From positions 1-15,645 of the forward strand of contig JAFGOJ010000018.1 in assembly GCA_016926575.1 (NCBI GenBank): a stretch of 15,645 bases of DNA, in the 5' to 3' direction. Below, in pieces: positions 1-7,493 of this stretch (its first letter is position 1; each line of letters begins with the position of its first letter). Made by a program: the position numbers and the translations under genes. The notes under the pieces were generated by a model, which saw only the letters and a list, made by a program, of their open reading frames with translations, had not been told where the DNA came from and ran no database searches. The DNA is from Anaerolineae bacterium. Lineage in GTDB: Bacteria > Chloroflexota > Anaerolineae > B4-G1 > DUEL01.

Positions 1-6
1 GCAGAT

Positions 7-45
7 GTGGGGGTTTGGGCGGGCTACGCCCGCCCAAACCCCCAC
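7..45. repeat. Perfect 18-bp palindromic hairpin, REP-like
   Basis: Positions 7-24 and 28-45 are perfect reverse complements (arm GTGGGGGTTTGGGCGGGC) separated by a 3-base loop, TAC. No T-tract follows on either strand, so this does not look like an intrinsic terminator. It resembles the hairpin at 3706-3751 in sequence order (G-run, TTTG, GGGCGG, short loop, complement), which suggests a dispersed intergenic palindrome family. It lies downstream of the CHAT gene and beyond that gene's own terminator. The arms are directly visible; membership of a repeat family is inferred from two copies. Confidence 0.75.
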
Positions 46-84
46 TCCTAATGCCCCACCACGCGAAATCCCAAAGAGCGATCT

Positions 85-127
85 TTTAAAAAACCTTCCC
101 GGAAGCTTCTGAGTCTTCGGGAAGGTT
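85..127 (-). terminator. Intrinsic terminator of the CHAT gene
   Basis: On the minus strand, 11 bases after the CHAT stop codon, a 10-bp perfect stem (AACCTTCCCG at 127-118 with CGGGAAGGTT at 101-92) encloses a loop that can form a further short stem. It is followed directly by a run of six T on that strand (the last two stem T plus four more). Hairpin plus U-tract right after a stop codon is the classic rho-independent layout. The stem sequence is shared with the hairpin at 11089-11121. Confidence 0.8.
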
Positions 128-137
128 AAGGGCCAAA

Positions 138-2960
138 TTAGTCCTCCCCAACCAGCACAAATCCGGCCCAGAAAAAGGGATGGGGGTGTGTCTGGCGCAG
201 CTCCCACTGTGCCTGTTGAAGCGCGGCGCTCTTCGACCGGCCCGCCGCGAGCTGGCGGTAGAAGGTGACCATCAACTCCGTCGTGGAGGCGTCGTCGACC
301 GCCCACAGGCTGAGCAGGAGCGATCGCGCCCCGGCCGCCAGAAATCCCTGGCTCAATCCCATCACGTCGCCACCACGCGGGTCGCCCAGGCCGGTCTCGC
401 ACGCGCTGAGGGTGACCAGATCGGCGTGGGCCAGGCGCAGGCCGTAGACGTCGCGCACCGTCAGCCGGCCGTCGGCCAGGCGCAGCCACGAGAAGAGCGG
501 ATTGTCGGCGCGGAATCCGCCGTGCGTGGCCAGGTGGAGCAGGCCGCATCCGGCCGCCTCCGCCCGCAAGCGTGCCTCCGTCACTTGCTCTTCCACCAGC
601 ACCCGCGCCCCCGGCAGGATGCGCCCCACCTGCCGCGCCTCGTCCAGCACATGCGCCAGCCGCCCCCCGTCGGAGTGGGCCAGGACCAGCGGGGGGAGCC
701 GCTCGGGGAGGGAGACGGTCTGGCGCAGCAAGCTGGCTCCCGGCAGGATGCTGATCCGGAACCGCTCGCCCAGGTACCTCTCCCCATCGTGCAGTGCCGC
801 CAGCGGCAGGTGGTGGATCGAGCGGTGCGGCACGACGATCACCTGCGTGCAGCCCGCCAACGAGTCGGCCAGAGGCGCGACGAGGGCCTGGTAGAGCTGT
901 TCGAGGCGGGCCTGACTTTCGCGCGCCAGCCCGTCCAACTCGTCTGGCGCGAGCTCGGTCAACATCAGCCGCAGGCTGTCCAGATCGAAGCGCCACATTC
1001 CCACCAGTATGTCGACCTCCGCCGGCGCGATTCCCAAATCGATCGCTTCGATGCCGCCGGAGCGGACCACGAAGGCCAGCATCGCGTCGGCGACGGCGTA
1101 GTAGGCGACCAGGGCCGTGTCTCGCGGCAGGCGCGCCTGCACCTCGGTGAGGGGCAGGGGATCGCCGCCCGCCCACGTCGCGCGCGGTTGGCTGCGCAGG
1201 CGGAACTGCTGCCACGCGGCCCCCAACGCGCGCTCGATCTCGCGCACCGCCTGCCACGTGCCCGGTTCACCGGCACGGACGGGACTGGGTTCCTCGCCCG
1301 GCGCATACCCCTCCAACTGGCTCGTGTGCCAGTGCCACGCTTCGCGCAATTCCTGGATGCGCTTCGCCAGCGCGTCGTCTTCAGCGCCTGCGAGCTCCAG
1401 CCCGCGCGCCAGCAGGTCGAGCAGTGCCCCGGCCTTGGAAGCCTCCACGACGTCGAAGGCCCCCTCCACGTCCCCTTGGCGTAGCGCCAGGCGCACCGCG
1501 GCCTCGTAGACGTCCAATTTGTCGTCCAGAAACGTGGCCTGGAACTCGTCCAGGCGCAGGTCGCGGTGGATCGCTTTGAGGTCGGCGATGGCGGCGCGAT
1601 ACAGCGGCGCGGCGGCGTCGTCGTCACCGCGGGCCTCGGCGGCGCGGCCCAGCCCGAAACGGGCGCGGTAGGCCAGCGTGGGCAACGTCTTCTCCAGCGC
1701 CATGTCGAGCGCGGCGGCGCACAGGGGCGCGGCCGCCTCAGCCTGGCCCAGGTGCAAGCAAGCCTCCGCCATTGCCAGGCGCGCCTGGGCCAGGCGCACC
1801 GGCATGTCGTGCGCGGCGAAAACCTCCGCAGCGGCGCGGGCGGCATCGAGCGCGAGCCGATCCTCCCCGGCCTGGTGCAGCAGGGCCGCGTGCTGCAGGT
1901 CGACCAGGGCCACCTCGACCGGTTCTTCCCGTTCGACCAGCGCCTCCCGCACTCGGCCGAGCAGCGTCAGTGCGCGGGCGGCGTCTCCCATGCCGTGGGT
2001 CGCTGCGGCCTGCCAGGTCATGGCCTGGATGGCGTAGCGTGCCATGCCCTGCGCGGCGAACGTGTGGTGCGCGCGCTCGGCGCAGGTGTGCGCGTCGGTG
2101 AAGTGGTTGAGGGCGAGATAGACCTGCGCGCGGCTGAAGTCGAAGAACGCCGATTCCATTTCGTCGTCGATCTCGGCGAAACGCGATTGGGCGCGTTCGT
2201 AGACCTCCAGTGCGTCCCCGTAGCGGCCGCGGCGGAAGGCCAGGTGGGCCAGATTGAGGTCGGCGCGGGCGACGTCGGCGGTGATGGCGTGGGATGCGAG
2301 CGACGCGCGGGCGGTTTCCAATACCGTCGTGGCCTCGACGAAGCGGTCCATCATCTCCAGCACGATGGCGCGGTTGATGTCGGTGCGTGCCACAGAGACG
2401 GCGTCGTCGAGCTGGGCGAAGACGGCGCGGCAGCGGTCGAATGCGGCCAACGCCTCGGCGTACCGCCCTGCTTCCTGGTAGGCTACGCCGACGTTCGCCT
2501 CCAGCACGGCGGTGTAGCGTGTGCCGTCCTGCCCGGCGGCGAGCAGGTGGTGGCGGGCGGCATCGGCCAGCGCGAACGCCTCGGCGTGGCGGCCCAACTG
2601 GGTCAGCGGGTAGATGCGGTTGCTGTGCAGTCGGGCGACGGCGAAGTCGTCGCCGTGGGCGGCGAAGGCGGCTGCGGCGGTGGCATAGGCCGCGTCGCAG
2701 GCCTGGTACGCACCCAGGTTCATGCGCACGTTCCCTTCGGCCCACCGGATCAGGGCTTCGGCCAGGGGGTACGACGAGACGGCGGCCGCGGCGTAGGCGA
2801 TGGTCACCAGCTCTAGTGCACGGTGGGGATCGGCGACCTTACGTTGGTCGATGGCGTCTTTCAAGCCTTCCATGAACGCCTGGTCGACGGCCGGGCGGTG
2901 GGCTTCCAGCCAGCGCCGGTGCTCTTCCGGATCGACGAGGCGCAGGAGGTCGGCGACCAT
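138..2960 (-). CDS. TPR-CHAT protein, caspase-like peptidase
   Basis: This 940-residue protein has tetratricopeptide-like helical repeats over roughly residues 45-500 (many pairs ending in patterns such as YAEAL and FDRCR), a linker, and a C-terminal CHAT domain from about 640 to the end. CHAT domains are caspase-fold (clan CD) cysteine peptidases. Both catalytic positions are present: His813 in HLATHG and Cys854 in LSACETG. The end (HPFFWAGFVLVGED) is the usual CHAT C-terminus. There is no signal peptide or membrane segment, so it should be cytosolic, with the TPR array as sensor or partner-binding region. It starts one base after the stop of the zinc-finger gene, with no strong ribosome site of its own, so it is probably translationally coupled. 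A sigma factor gene lies upstream in the same direction. CHAT peptidases often act in regulated proteolysis or conflict systems; the substrate here is unknown, and the zinc-finger protein is an obvious candidate. Confidence 0.93.
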   Translation of the reverse strand: MVADLLRLVDPEEHRRWLEAHRPAVDQAFMEGLKDAIDQRKVADPHRALELVTIAYAAAAVSSYPLAEALIRWAEGNVRMNLGAYQACDAAYATAAAAFAAHGDDFAVARLHSNRIYPLTQLGRHAEAFALADAARHHLLAAGQDGTRYTAVLEANVGVAYQEAGRYAEALAAFDRCRAVFAQLDDAVSVARTDINRAIVLEMMDRFVEATTVLETARASLASHAITADVARADLNLAHLAFRRGRYGDALEVYERAQSRFAEIDDEMESAFFDFSRAQVYLALNHFTDAHTCAERAHHTFAAQGMARYAIQAMTWQAAATHGMGDAARALTLLGRVREALVEREEPVEVALVDLQHAALLHQAGEDRLALDAARAAAEVFAAHDMPVRLAQARLAMAEACLHLGQAEAAAPLCAAALDMALEKTLPTLAYRARFGLGRAAEARGDDDAAAPLYRAAIADLKAIHRDLRLDEFQATFLDDKLDVYEAAVRLALRQGDVEGAFDVVEASKAGALLDLLARGLELAGAEDDALAKRIQELREAWHWHTSQLEGYAPGEEPSPVRAGEPGTWQAVREIERALGAAWQQFRLRSQPRATWAGGDPLPLTEVQARLPRDTALVAYYAVADAMLAFVVRSGGIEAIDLGIAPAEVDILVGMWRFDLDSLRLMLTELAPDELDGLARESQARLEQLYQALVAPLADSLAGCTQVIVVPHRSIHHLPLAALHDGERYLGERFRISILPGASLLRQTVSLPERLPPLVLAHSDGGRLAHVLDEARQVGRILPGARVLVEEQVTEARLRAEAAGCGLLHLATHGGFRADNPLFSWLRLADGRLTVRDVYGLRLAHADLVTLSACETGLGDPRGGDVMGLSQGFLAAGARSLLLSLWAVDDASTTELMVTFYRQLAAGRSKSAALQQAQWELRQTHPHPFFWAGFVLVGED

Positions 2961-2961
2961 C

Positions 2962-3636
2962 TCAGACGTCCACGTCGCGCAGGAACACGGCCCGCCCCTG
3001 CCAGGCGAACCCCAGGCTGTATTTGCCGGGAGGGACGTCGGGGAAGATGAAATAACCCGTGATATCGGTTTGGCAGTTTCTTGGGGGGGCGTCCGGTGGC
3101 ATCAGCCAGACCGTCGCGCCGGGGATGGGCGGGCGGATGCGCCCGCGCAACTGGCGTTGGGTCTGCACCACTATCGTCCCGACGAAGATGTCGAGTTCGG
3201 CGGTTCGATAGCGCTGTTGGGGTGGCACACCGCCGCGCACCGGCTGCGGCGCGGCGGTGCGGCTGGCGACCAGCCAGCTCGTCACGTCCTTGAGATGGTC
3301 GAGCAGCAGGGACATAGCGGAGTCACCGGCAGCTTCCAGTTCCATGCACTCGCGTTGGCAGTGCGGACAGGCGCGGACGTGCGCGGCGACGCGCAGTTCT
3401 TCTTCTGGGGAGAGGATGTGGAGCTGCCAGCGGGCCAGGGTTTCGGCGGGTGGGCAGGCAGCGCGATAGAGGCCGGCCCGCAGCGTGTGGTCGGTGTGGG
3501 CGTAGCGGGCGACCAGGGCGGCGCAGTGCGCGCAGCGCCGGACGTGACGGCGCACCCGTTCGTCAGCCTCTCCGTCTGCGTATGCTGCGAGATCCCCCTC
3601 CCGGATCTCGCTGGGATCGATGCACGTGGCGGTCAT
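2962..3636 (-). CDS. Double zinc-finger anti-sigma-like protein with C-terminal beta-sandwich domain
   Basis: This 224-residue protein has two successive motifs of the zinc-binding anti-sigma (zf-HC2/ZAS) type: C5-x25-H31-x3-C35-x2-C38 and C61-x24-H86-x3-C90-x2-C93. The first 35 residues (DLAAYADGE...) are typical of the family. From about residue 160 a region with the pattern GRIRPPIPGATVWL...DITGYFIFPDVPPGKYSL looks like a carboxypeptidase-regulatory-like or Cna-B-type beta-sandwich. No transmembrane segment is visible, unlike many anti-sigma factors, so it should be soluble. It lies between the sigma gene (221-base gap) and the CHAT gene (1-base gap). A strong ribosome site, AGGAGGG at 3647-3641, sits 4 bases before the ATG. 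It is most likely the anti-sigma partner or a sigma-associated regulator; direct sigma binding is inferred from family and position. Confidence 0.83.
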   Translation of the reverse strand: MTATCIDPSEIREGDLAAYADGEADERVRRHVRRCAHCAALVARYAHTDHTLRAGLYRAACPPAETLARWQLHILSPEEELRVAAHVRACPHCQRECMELEAAGDSAMSLLLDHLKDVTSWLVASRTAAPQPVRGGVPPQQRYRTAELDIFVGTIVVQTQRQLRGRIRPPIPGATVWLMPPDAPPRNCQTDITGYFIFPDVPPGKYSLGFAWQGRAVFLRDVDV

Positions 3637-3640
3637 AGTA

Positions 3641-3647
3641 CCCTCCT
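3641..3647 (-). promoter_or_regulatory. Strong ribosome binding site of the zinc-finger gene
   Basis: AGGAGGG on the minus strand, 4 bases before the ATG at 3636. It fixes the start and suggests the zinc-finger protein is translated independently of the sigma gene 221 bases upstream, while the following CHAT gene relies on coupling. Confidence 0.75.
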
Positions 3648-3705
3648 CTTACCTGCTCAGGTCGTGCGCCTGGCAGTTGCCCGCATAGCGCGTCGAAGGG
3701 AGAAG

Positions 3706-3751
3706 ATGGGGGGTTTGCGGGCGGCTTCGCCGCCCGCAACCCCCCCCCCAT
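3706..3751. repeat. G/C-run palindromic hairpin between sigma and zinc-finger genes
   Basis: An 11-bp perfect stem (TTGCGGGCGGC at 3715-3725 with its complement at 3729-3739, loop TTC) is extended, after one unpaired T, by six G (3708-3713) facing a run of ten C (3740-3749), and bordered by AT on both sides. No T-tract follows on the minus strand. It is similar in layout to the palindrome at 7-45. It would form a very stable hairpin in the mRNA between the sigma and zinc-finger genes and could attenuate transcription or block exonuclease; these roles are inference. Confidence 0.7.
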
Positions 3752-3857
3752 TCCCCTCTTTCGCGGCGGGAAAGGCAACTGTGAAGCGTAAGCTGAGCAG
3801 TTACCCCTCTTCATCATAACAGACGCTCGAACGGCGGGATTTCCGAAGTCGCGCGGG

Positions 3858-4535
3858 TCATAAATTCCATGCTTGCACTGTCGGGTCTTCGCTGAGGCGG
3901 CGCAGGATGCGTTCTTTGACGCGGTAGACGGCGCCCGTGTTGGGGAAGATGTCGGCGTGGCGGGCGGCGATTTCTTTGGGTGTGAATCCGAGCTCCCAGG
4001 AGAGCGTGAAGACCAGGCGTTCTGCATCGTCCTGGAGGCGGCGGCGCAGGAAAGCGACGCGCTCGCGGTCGAAGAGGGCGTCGATCACTGCATCCCCGGA
4101 CGATTGCGGCGTTTGGGGGTGCGCCAGCGTTGCCTCTGCGGCGACGCGTTGCTGGTGTTCCCAGCGCCGGTGGTGGTCGATGGCGGTGGAGCGGGCGCAT
4201 TTTTTGAGCGTGGCGATCAGCACGGCCATGGGCGGGAAGGCACGCGTGAAGGCGGGGGTACGCACCCAATTCGAGAAGCGGGCGAACGTCTCGTTGACCA
4301 GGCTGTCTTGTTCGAGCGGGTCCAGGTGGCTGGCGCGACCGGTGTGGAGCGCGAGCGCTTTGTATTGGGTGTACAGGGCGGCCCAGGCTTGTTGGTCGTC
4401 GTGGGCGATGGCGCGGCGGAAGAGTTCGTGGCAGGGATCGAGGGCGATGGGTTGTGCCCGCGTGCTCATTTCGCGGCAGCGTGTGGCCAACTCGTCGACA
4501 TCGAGAGAGCTGAGGGAGTAAGTTGCATCTGTCAT
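3858..4535 (-). CDS. Sigma-70 family RNA polymerase sigma factor (ECF-like)
   Basis: This 225-residue protein matches the two-domain plan of extracytoplasmic-function-type sigma factors. A region 2-like segment spans about residues 38-128 (HDDQQAWAALYTQYK, then LVNETFARFSNW and ATLKKCARSTAIDHHRRW, the usual place of core binding and -10 recognition). A region 4-like helix-turn-helix spans about 155-215 (RLVFTLSWELGFTPKEIAAR, then NTGAVYRVKERILRRL, the likely -35 recognition helix). About 35 extra residues precede region 2. The ATG at 4535 has AGGAG at 4546-4542 as ribosome site. It heads the minus-strand cluster with the zinc-finger and CHAT genes and is divergent from the DUF255 gene. Its own promoter looks like a housekeeping sigma-70 promoter. 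Divergence from common ECF groups makes the subfamily uncertain, but the sigma assignment is firm. Confidence 0.88.
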   Translation of the reverse strand: MTDATYSLSSLDVDELATRCREMSTRAQPIALDPCHELFRRAIAHDDQQAWAALYTQYKALALHTGRASHLDPLEQDSLVNETFARFSNWVRTPAFTRAFPPMAVLIATLKKCARSTAIDHHRRWEHQQRVAAEATLAHPQTPQSSGDAVIDALFDRERVAFLRRRLQDDAERLVFTLSWELGFTPKEIAARHADIFPNTGAVYRVKERILRRLSEDPTVQAWNL

Positions 4536-4562
4536 TCGAATCTCCTGATCGTACCAGACAGA

Positions 4563-4591
4563 ATTATAGCAAGTTTTTCGTAATCGAACAA
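4563..4591 (-). promoter_or_regulatory. Sigma-70-type promoter of the sigma factor gene
   Basis: On the minus strand a perfect TATAAT (4568-4563) lies 17 bases from TTGTTC (4591-4586), which keeps the TTG of the -35 consensus. The start codon is 27 bases further on at 4535. The -35 hexamer overlaps an inverted repeat (CGAAC-AAC-GTTCG, 4585-4597), a possible operator. It would place the sigma-zinc-finger-CHAT cluster under the housekeeping polymerase. Confidence 0.65.
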
Positions 4592-4623
4592 CGTTCGGTG
4601 AAGCGGGGGGCTCGCGTTTGCAA

Positions 4624-4652
4624 TTCTCCTCAAGTCGTATACATGGTACAAT
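4624..4652 (+). promoter_or_regulatory. Possible promoter of the DUF255 gene
   Basis: TACAAT at 4647-4652 is a five-of-six match to a -10 box, 35 bases before the ATG at 4688. The hexamer at optimal spacing (TTCTCC at 4624-4629) is a poor -35; the better-looking TTGCAA at 4618 is 23 bases away, too far for a normal spacer. The location between divergent genes supports a promoter here, but the exact elements are uncertain. Confidence 0.4.
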
Positions 4653-4687
4653 AGAGCCGTCACGTACTTGCGATAGGAGGTCGCCCG

Positions 4688-6682
4688 ATGCCCAACCGAC
4701 TGATGCACGAGAGTAGCCCCTATCTCCTCCAGCACGCCGACAACCCCGTCGATTGGTACCCTTGGGGGGAAGAGGCGTTGGAGAAAGCCCGCCGCGAGGA
4801 CAAGCCGATTTTTCTCAGCATCGGCTATTCGGCCTGCCATTGGTGCCATGTCATGGCCCACGAATCTTTCGAGGACCCGGACGTGGCGGCGGTGATGAAC
4901 GCGTACTTCGTCAACGTCAAAGTCGACCGTGAGGAGCGGCCCGACCTGGACAGTATCTACATGGCGGCCGTCCAGGCGCTCACGGGCCGCGGCGGCTGGC
5001 CGATGAGCGTCTTCCTCGCCCCCGACGGCACGCCGTTCTTCGGCGGCACGTACTTCCCGCCCGAACCGCGCTACGGCATGGTCTCCTTTACCCAGGTGCT
5101 CGCGGCGATTGCCGATGCCTGGCGGCACCGGCGCGCGGAGTTGATGGACGGCGGGCGGCGGCTGACCGCGACGATCCAGCAGCAGATGACCGCCGCGACG
5201 GTTCCGGTGCGTGTGGAGACGCTGGACGCGGCCGTGCGCAGCCTCTCCGATGGTTTCGATCCGCTGTATGGGGGGTGGGGCGGCGCGCCCAAGTTCCCCC
5301 AGCCGATGGTCCTGGCGTTCCTCTTGAGCTACCACCACGCCGTGCAAGACGCCGACATCCTGCGCATGGTGACCGAGACCCTGGACAAGATGGCCCGCGG
5401 CGGGATGTACGACCAATTGGGCGGCGGATTCCACCGCTACTCGGTGGACGCGCATTGGACTGTGCCCCACTTCGAGAAGATGCTCTACGACAACGCCCAA
5501 CTGGCGCGCGTCTATCTCCACGCCTGGCAGGTGACCGGGCAACCGCTCTACCGCGCCATCGCCACAGAGACCCTCGACTACGTCGCGCGCGAGATGACGC
5601 ACCCCGCCGGCGGGTTCTACGCCACCCAAGATGCCGACAGCGAGGGCGAGGAGGGGAAGTTCTTCATCTGGACGCCCGCCGAAATTCGGGCGGTGTTGGG
5701 CGAAGAAGCGGAGCGCTTCGGCGCTGCCTACGGGGTGAGCGACGGCGGCAACTTCGAAGGCCGGAACATTCTCGAATGGAAAGGTACGTTCGAGGAGCGT
5801 GAGGCGCTCGCCGCTGCGCGCCGGCGGCTGTGCGAGGCCCGCGCGCAGCGCGTCTATCCCGGCCGTGACGAGAAGGTGCTCGTGGCGTGGAACGGGTTGA
5901 TGCTGGCCGCCTTCGCGGAGGCGGCGCGCCCGCTCGACCGGCCCGACTACCGCCAGATCGCCGAGCGGAACGCCGATTTCTTGCTGCGCGAGCTGCGCAC
6001 CCCCGACGGCCGCCTCTACCACACCTGGAAGGACGGCGCGGCGAAGGGCAATGGTTTCTTGGAGGATTATACGCACCTCATCGAGGGGCTGCTGGCGCTG
6101 TACCAGGCCACGTTCGATCCGCGCTGGGTCACCGCGGCCCGCGAGCTGGCGGAGGCGGTGCTGGCGCACTTCGCGGCCCCCGACGGCGGTTTCTACGACA
6201 CCAGCGACGACCACGAAGCGTTGATCGCCCGTCCGCGCGAGTTTCAAGACAACGCGCTGCCTTCCGGCAACGGTATGGCGGCCACGGTGCTGGCAAAGCT
6301 GGCCGGGTTGGCGCTCGAACCGCGCTACGAGGATGCGGTCCGCCACAGTCTGCGGCAGGTCCAGGCGCTGCTGGCGCAATATCCTCTGGGCTTCGCGCAG
6401 TGGCTGGTGGCGCAGACGTATCTGCTCTCACGTCCGCGCGAGGTTGCCATCGTGGGGGAAGAGGGGGCGTGGGAGTTGTTGGACGTGGCGACGGCGGGTT
6501 ACCGTCCGCACCAGGTGGTGGCAGCAGGCGCGTCGGGTGTGCCGCTGTTGGAGGGGCGCGAACCGCTCGGCGGGCGGGCGACGGCCTACGTTTGCGTGGG
6601 CCAGGTGTGCCTGGCTCCGGTGACCGAACCGGAGGCGCTGCGGCAGGTGTTGGCAGACGTGGCGGCCGAAAGCGCAGGGTGA
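4688..6682 (+). CDS. DUF255 / YyaL-type thioredoxin-fold protein
   Basis: This 664-residue protein belongs to the family of Bacillus YyaL and mammalian SSP411 (spermatogenesis-associated protein 20). Residues 1-165 form the thioredoxin-like domain: NRLMHESSPYLLQHADNPVDW opening, CHWC motif at C50-C53, and GGWPMSVFLAPDG with GGTYFPP. Residues 180-650 match the (alpha/alpha)6-barrel part resembling N-acylglucosamine epimerase or six-hairpin glycosidase folds, with family signatures GGGFHRYSVD and HFEKMLYDNAQLA. A cysteine pair near the end (YVCVGQVC) is also typical. No signal peptide is seen. Length is normal for the family. The start has AGGAGGT at 4675-4681. The CxxC suggests redox activity; the substrate is unknown across the family. 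The rRNA pseudouridine synthase gene follows one base after the stop. Confidence 0.93.
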   Translation: MPNRLMHESSPYLLQHADNPVDWYPWGEEALEKARREDKPIFLSIGYSACHWCHVMAHESFEDPDVAAVMNAYFVNVKVDREERPDLDSIYMAAVQALTGRGGWPMSVFLAPDGTPFFGGTYFPPEPRYGMVSFTQVLAAIADAWRHRRAELMDGGRRLTATIQQQMTAATVPVRVETLDAAVRSLSDGFDPLYGGWGGAPKFPQPMVLAFLLSYHHAVQDADILRMVTETLDKMARGGMYDQLGGGFHRYSVDAHWTVPHFEKMLYDNAQLARVYLHAWQVTGQPLYRAIATETLDYVAREMTHPAGGFYATQDADSEGEEGKFFIWTPAEIRAVLGEEAERFGAAYGVSDGGNFEGRNILEWKGTFEEREALAAARRRLCEARAQRVYPGRDEKVLVAWNGLMLAAFAEAARPLDRPDYRQIAERNADFLLRELRTPDGRLYHTWKDGAAKGNGFLEDYTHLIEGLLALYQATFDPRWVTAARELAEAVLAHFAAPDGGFYDTSDDHEALIARPREFQDNALPSGNGMAATVLAKLAGLALEPRYEDAVRHSLRQVQALLAQYPLGFAQWLVAQTYLLSRPREVAIVGEEGAWELLDVATAGYRPHQVVAAGASGVPLLEGREPLGGRATAYVCVGQVCLAPVTEPEALRQVLADVAAESAG

Positions 6683-6683
6683 G

Positions 6684-7481
6684 ATGGGCGATTCTGCACG
6701 GCCAGCGTGCGCCAGCCGCGTGGCCGGCCGGCAGTTGGTGGCGCTCCTGCTGGATGCGGCGGGCGTGGCGCGCCCGCAGGCCGCCCTGCGGCAGGGCCGC
6801 GTGCGGGTCAACGAGCGGGTGGTGCAGGACGAGCGTGCCCGCGCCGACCCGTTTCGTGATATCATTTTTGTGGATGGACGCGCGGTAGCGTTGACGTTCT
6901 GCCGGTACGTTCTTTTCAACAAGCCCTACGACGTGATGAGCCACTTCACCGACGCGCACGGCCGGGCCACGGTGGCGGATTACGTGCCCGTGCCCGGCGT
7001 CTACGCGGCGGGTCGGCTGGACCGCGATAGCGAGGGGTTGCTGTTGCTCACCGACGACGGCTGGCTGATCCACCGGCTGACCACGCCGCGCTACGGTCAC
7101 CCGCGCACGTACTGGGTGCAGGTGGAGCGGGAGCCTTCAGCCGGGGCGTTGGAGGCGCTGCGGGCGGGCGTGGTCATCAAGGGCGGCCCGACGCGCCCGG
7201 CGCAGGTGGCGCTTCTGCCGCAGCCGCCCGACCTGCCGCCGCGGTCGACCCCGGTGCGCTATCGCAAGAGCGTGCCCACGGCCTGGCTCCAGTTGACGCT
7301 GACGGAGGGGCGCACGCGCCAGGTGCGCCAGATGACGGCGGCGGTGGGCCATCCCACGCTGCGGTTGGTGCGTGTGGCGATTGGGCCGTTGCGATTGGAG
7401 GGCCTGGGCGTGGGGGAGTGGCGCGAGGTGAGGGACGAGGAATTGGGTCTGCTGAGATCGGCATTGGACGCTAAATCTTGA
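6684..7481 (+). CDS. rluE: RluE-like 23S rRNA pseudouridine synthase
   Basis: This 265-residue protein is a pseudouridine synthase of the RsuA/RluB/E/F group. The catalytic motif GRLDRDSEGLLLLTDDG contains the nucleophile Asp113. The preceding LFNKPYDVMSHFTD and PVPGVYAAGRLD, and the later RKSVPTAWLQLTLTEGRTRQV, follow E. coli RluE closely; that enzyme makes pseudouridine 2457 in 23S rRNA. The N-terminal 70 residues (LLLDAAGVARPQAALRQGRVRVNE...) look like an S4 RNA-binding domain, making the protein about 50 residues longer than E. coli RluE as I recall it. It starts one base after the DUF255 stop without a clear ribosome site, so translation is probably coupled. Its TGA overlaps the first base of the ribosome site of the next gene. 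The exact target uridine in this organism is inferred. Confidence 0.9.
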   Translation: MGDSARPACASRVAGRQLVALLLDAAGVARPQAALRQGRVRVNERVVQDERARADPFRDIIFVDGRAVALTFCRYVLFNKPYDVMSHFTDAHGRATVADYVPVPGVYAAGRLDRDSEGLLLLTDDGWLIHRLTTPRYGHPRTYWVQVEREPSAGALEALRAGVVIKGGPTRPAQVALLPQPPDLPPRSTPVRYRKSVPTAWLQLTLTEGRTRQVRQMTAAVGHPTLRLVRVAIGPLRLEGLGVGEWREVRDEELGLLRSALDAKS

Positions 7482-7488
7482 GGAGGGG
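7481..7488 (+). promoter_or_regulatory. Ribosome binding site of the TspO-like gene
   Basis: AGGAGGGG, 5 bases before the ATG at 7494. Its first base is the last base of the upstream stop codon. It decides the TspO-like reading frame over the overlapping longer frame that begins at 7478. Confidence 0.7.
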
Positions 7489-7493
7489 ATCCG

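Noticed and set aside
3706..3751. Terminator between sigma and zinc-finger genes
   Set aside because: The stem is strong but no T-run follows on the minus strand; the C-run and short AT border fit a REP-like palindrome better.
138..4535. Type III-E CRISPR (Craspase) locus
   Set aside because: A TPR-CHAT gene and a sigma gene are present, but there is no CRISPR array, gRAMP effector, Cas1 or Cas2 in the window, and the middle protein has zinc-finger motifs and does not look like Csx30.
4585..4597. CGAAC-AAC-GTTCG as a LexA (SOS) box
   Set aside because: The Gram-positive type box is GAAC-N4-GTTC; here the spacer is three bases, so it is kept only as a generic inverted repeat.
4532..6379. 615-codon minus-strand open frame opposite the DUF255 gene
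   Set aside because: The plus strand has a strong family match over its full length; the minus frame shows no motifs and overlaps the sigma gene start.
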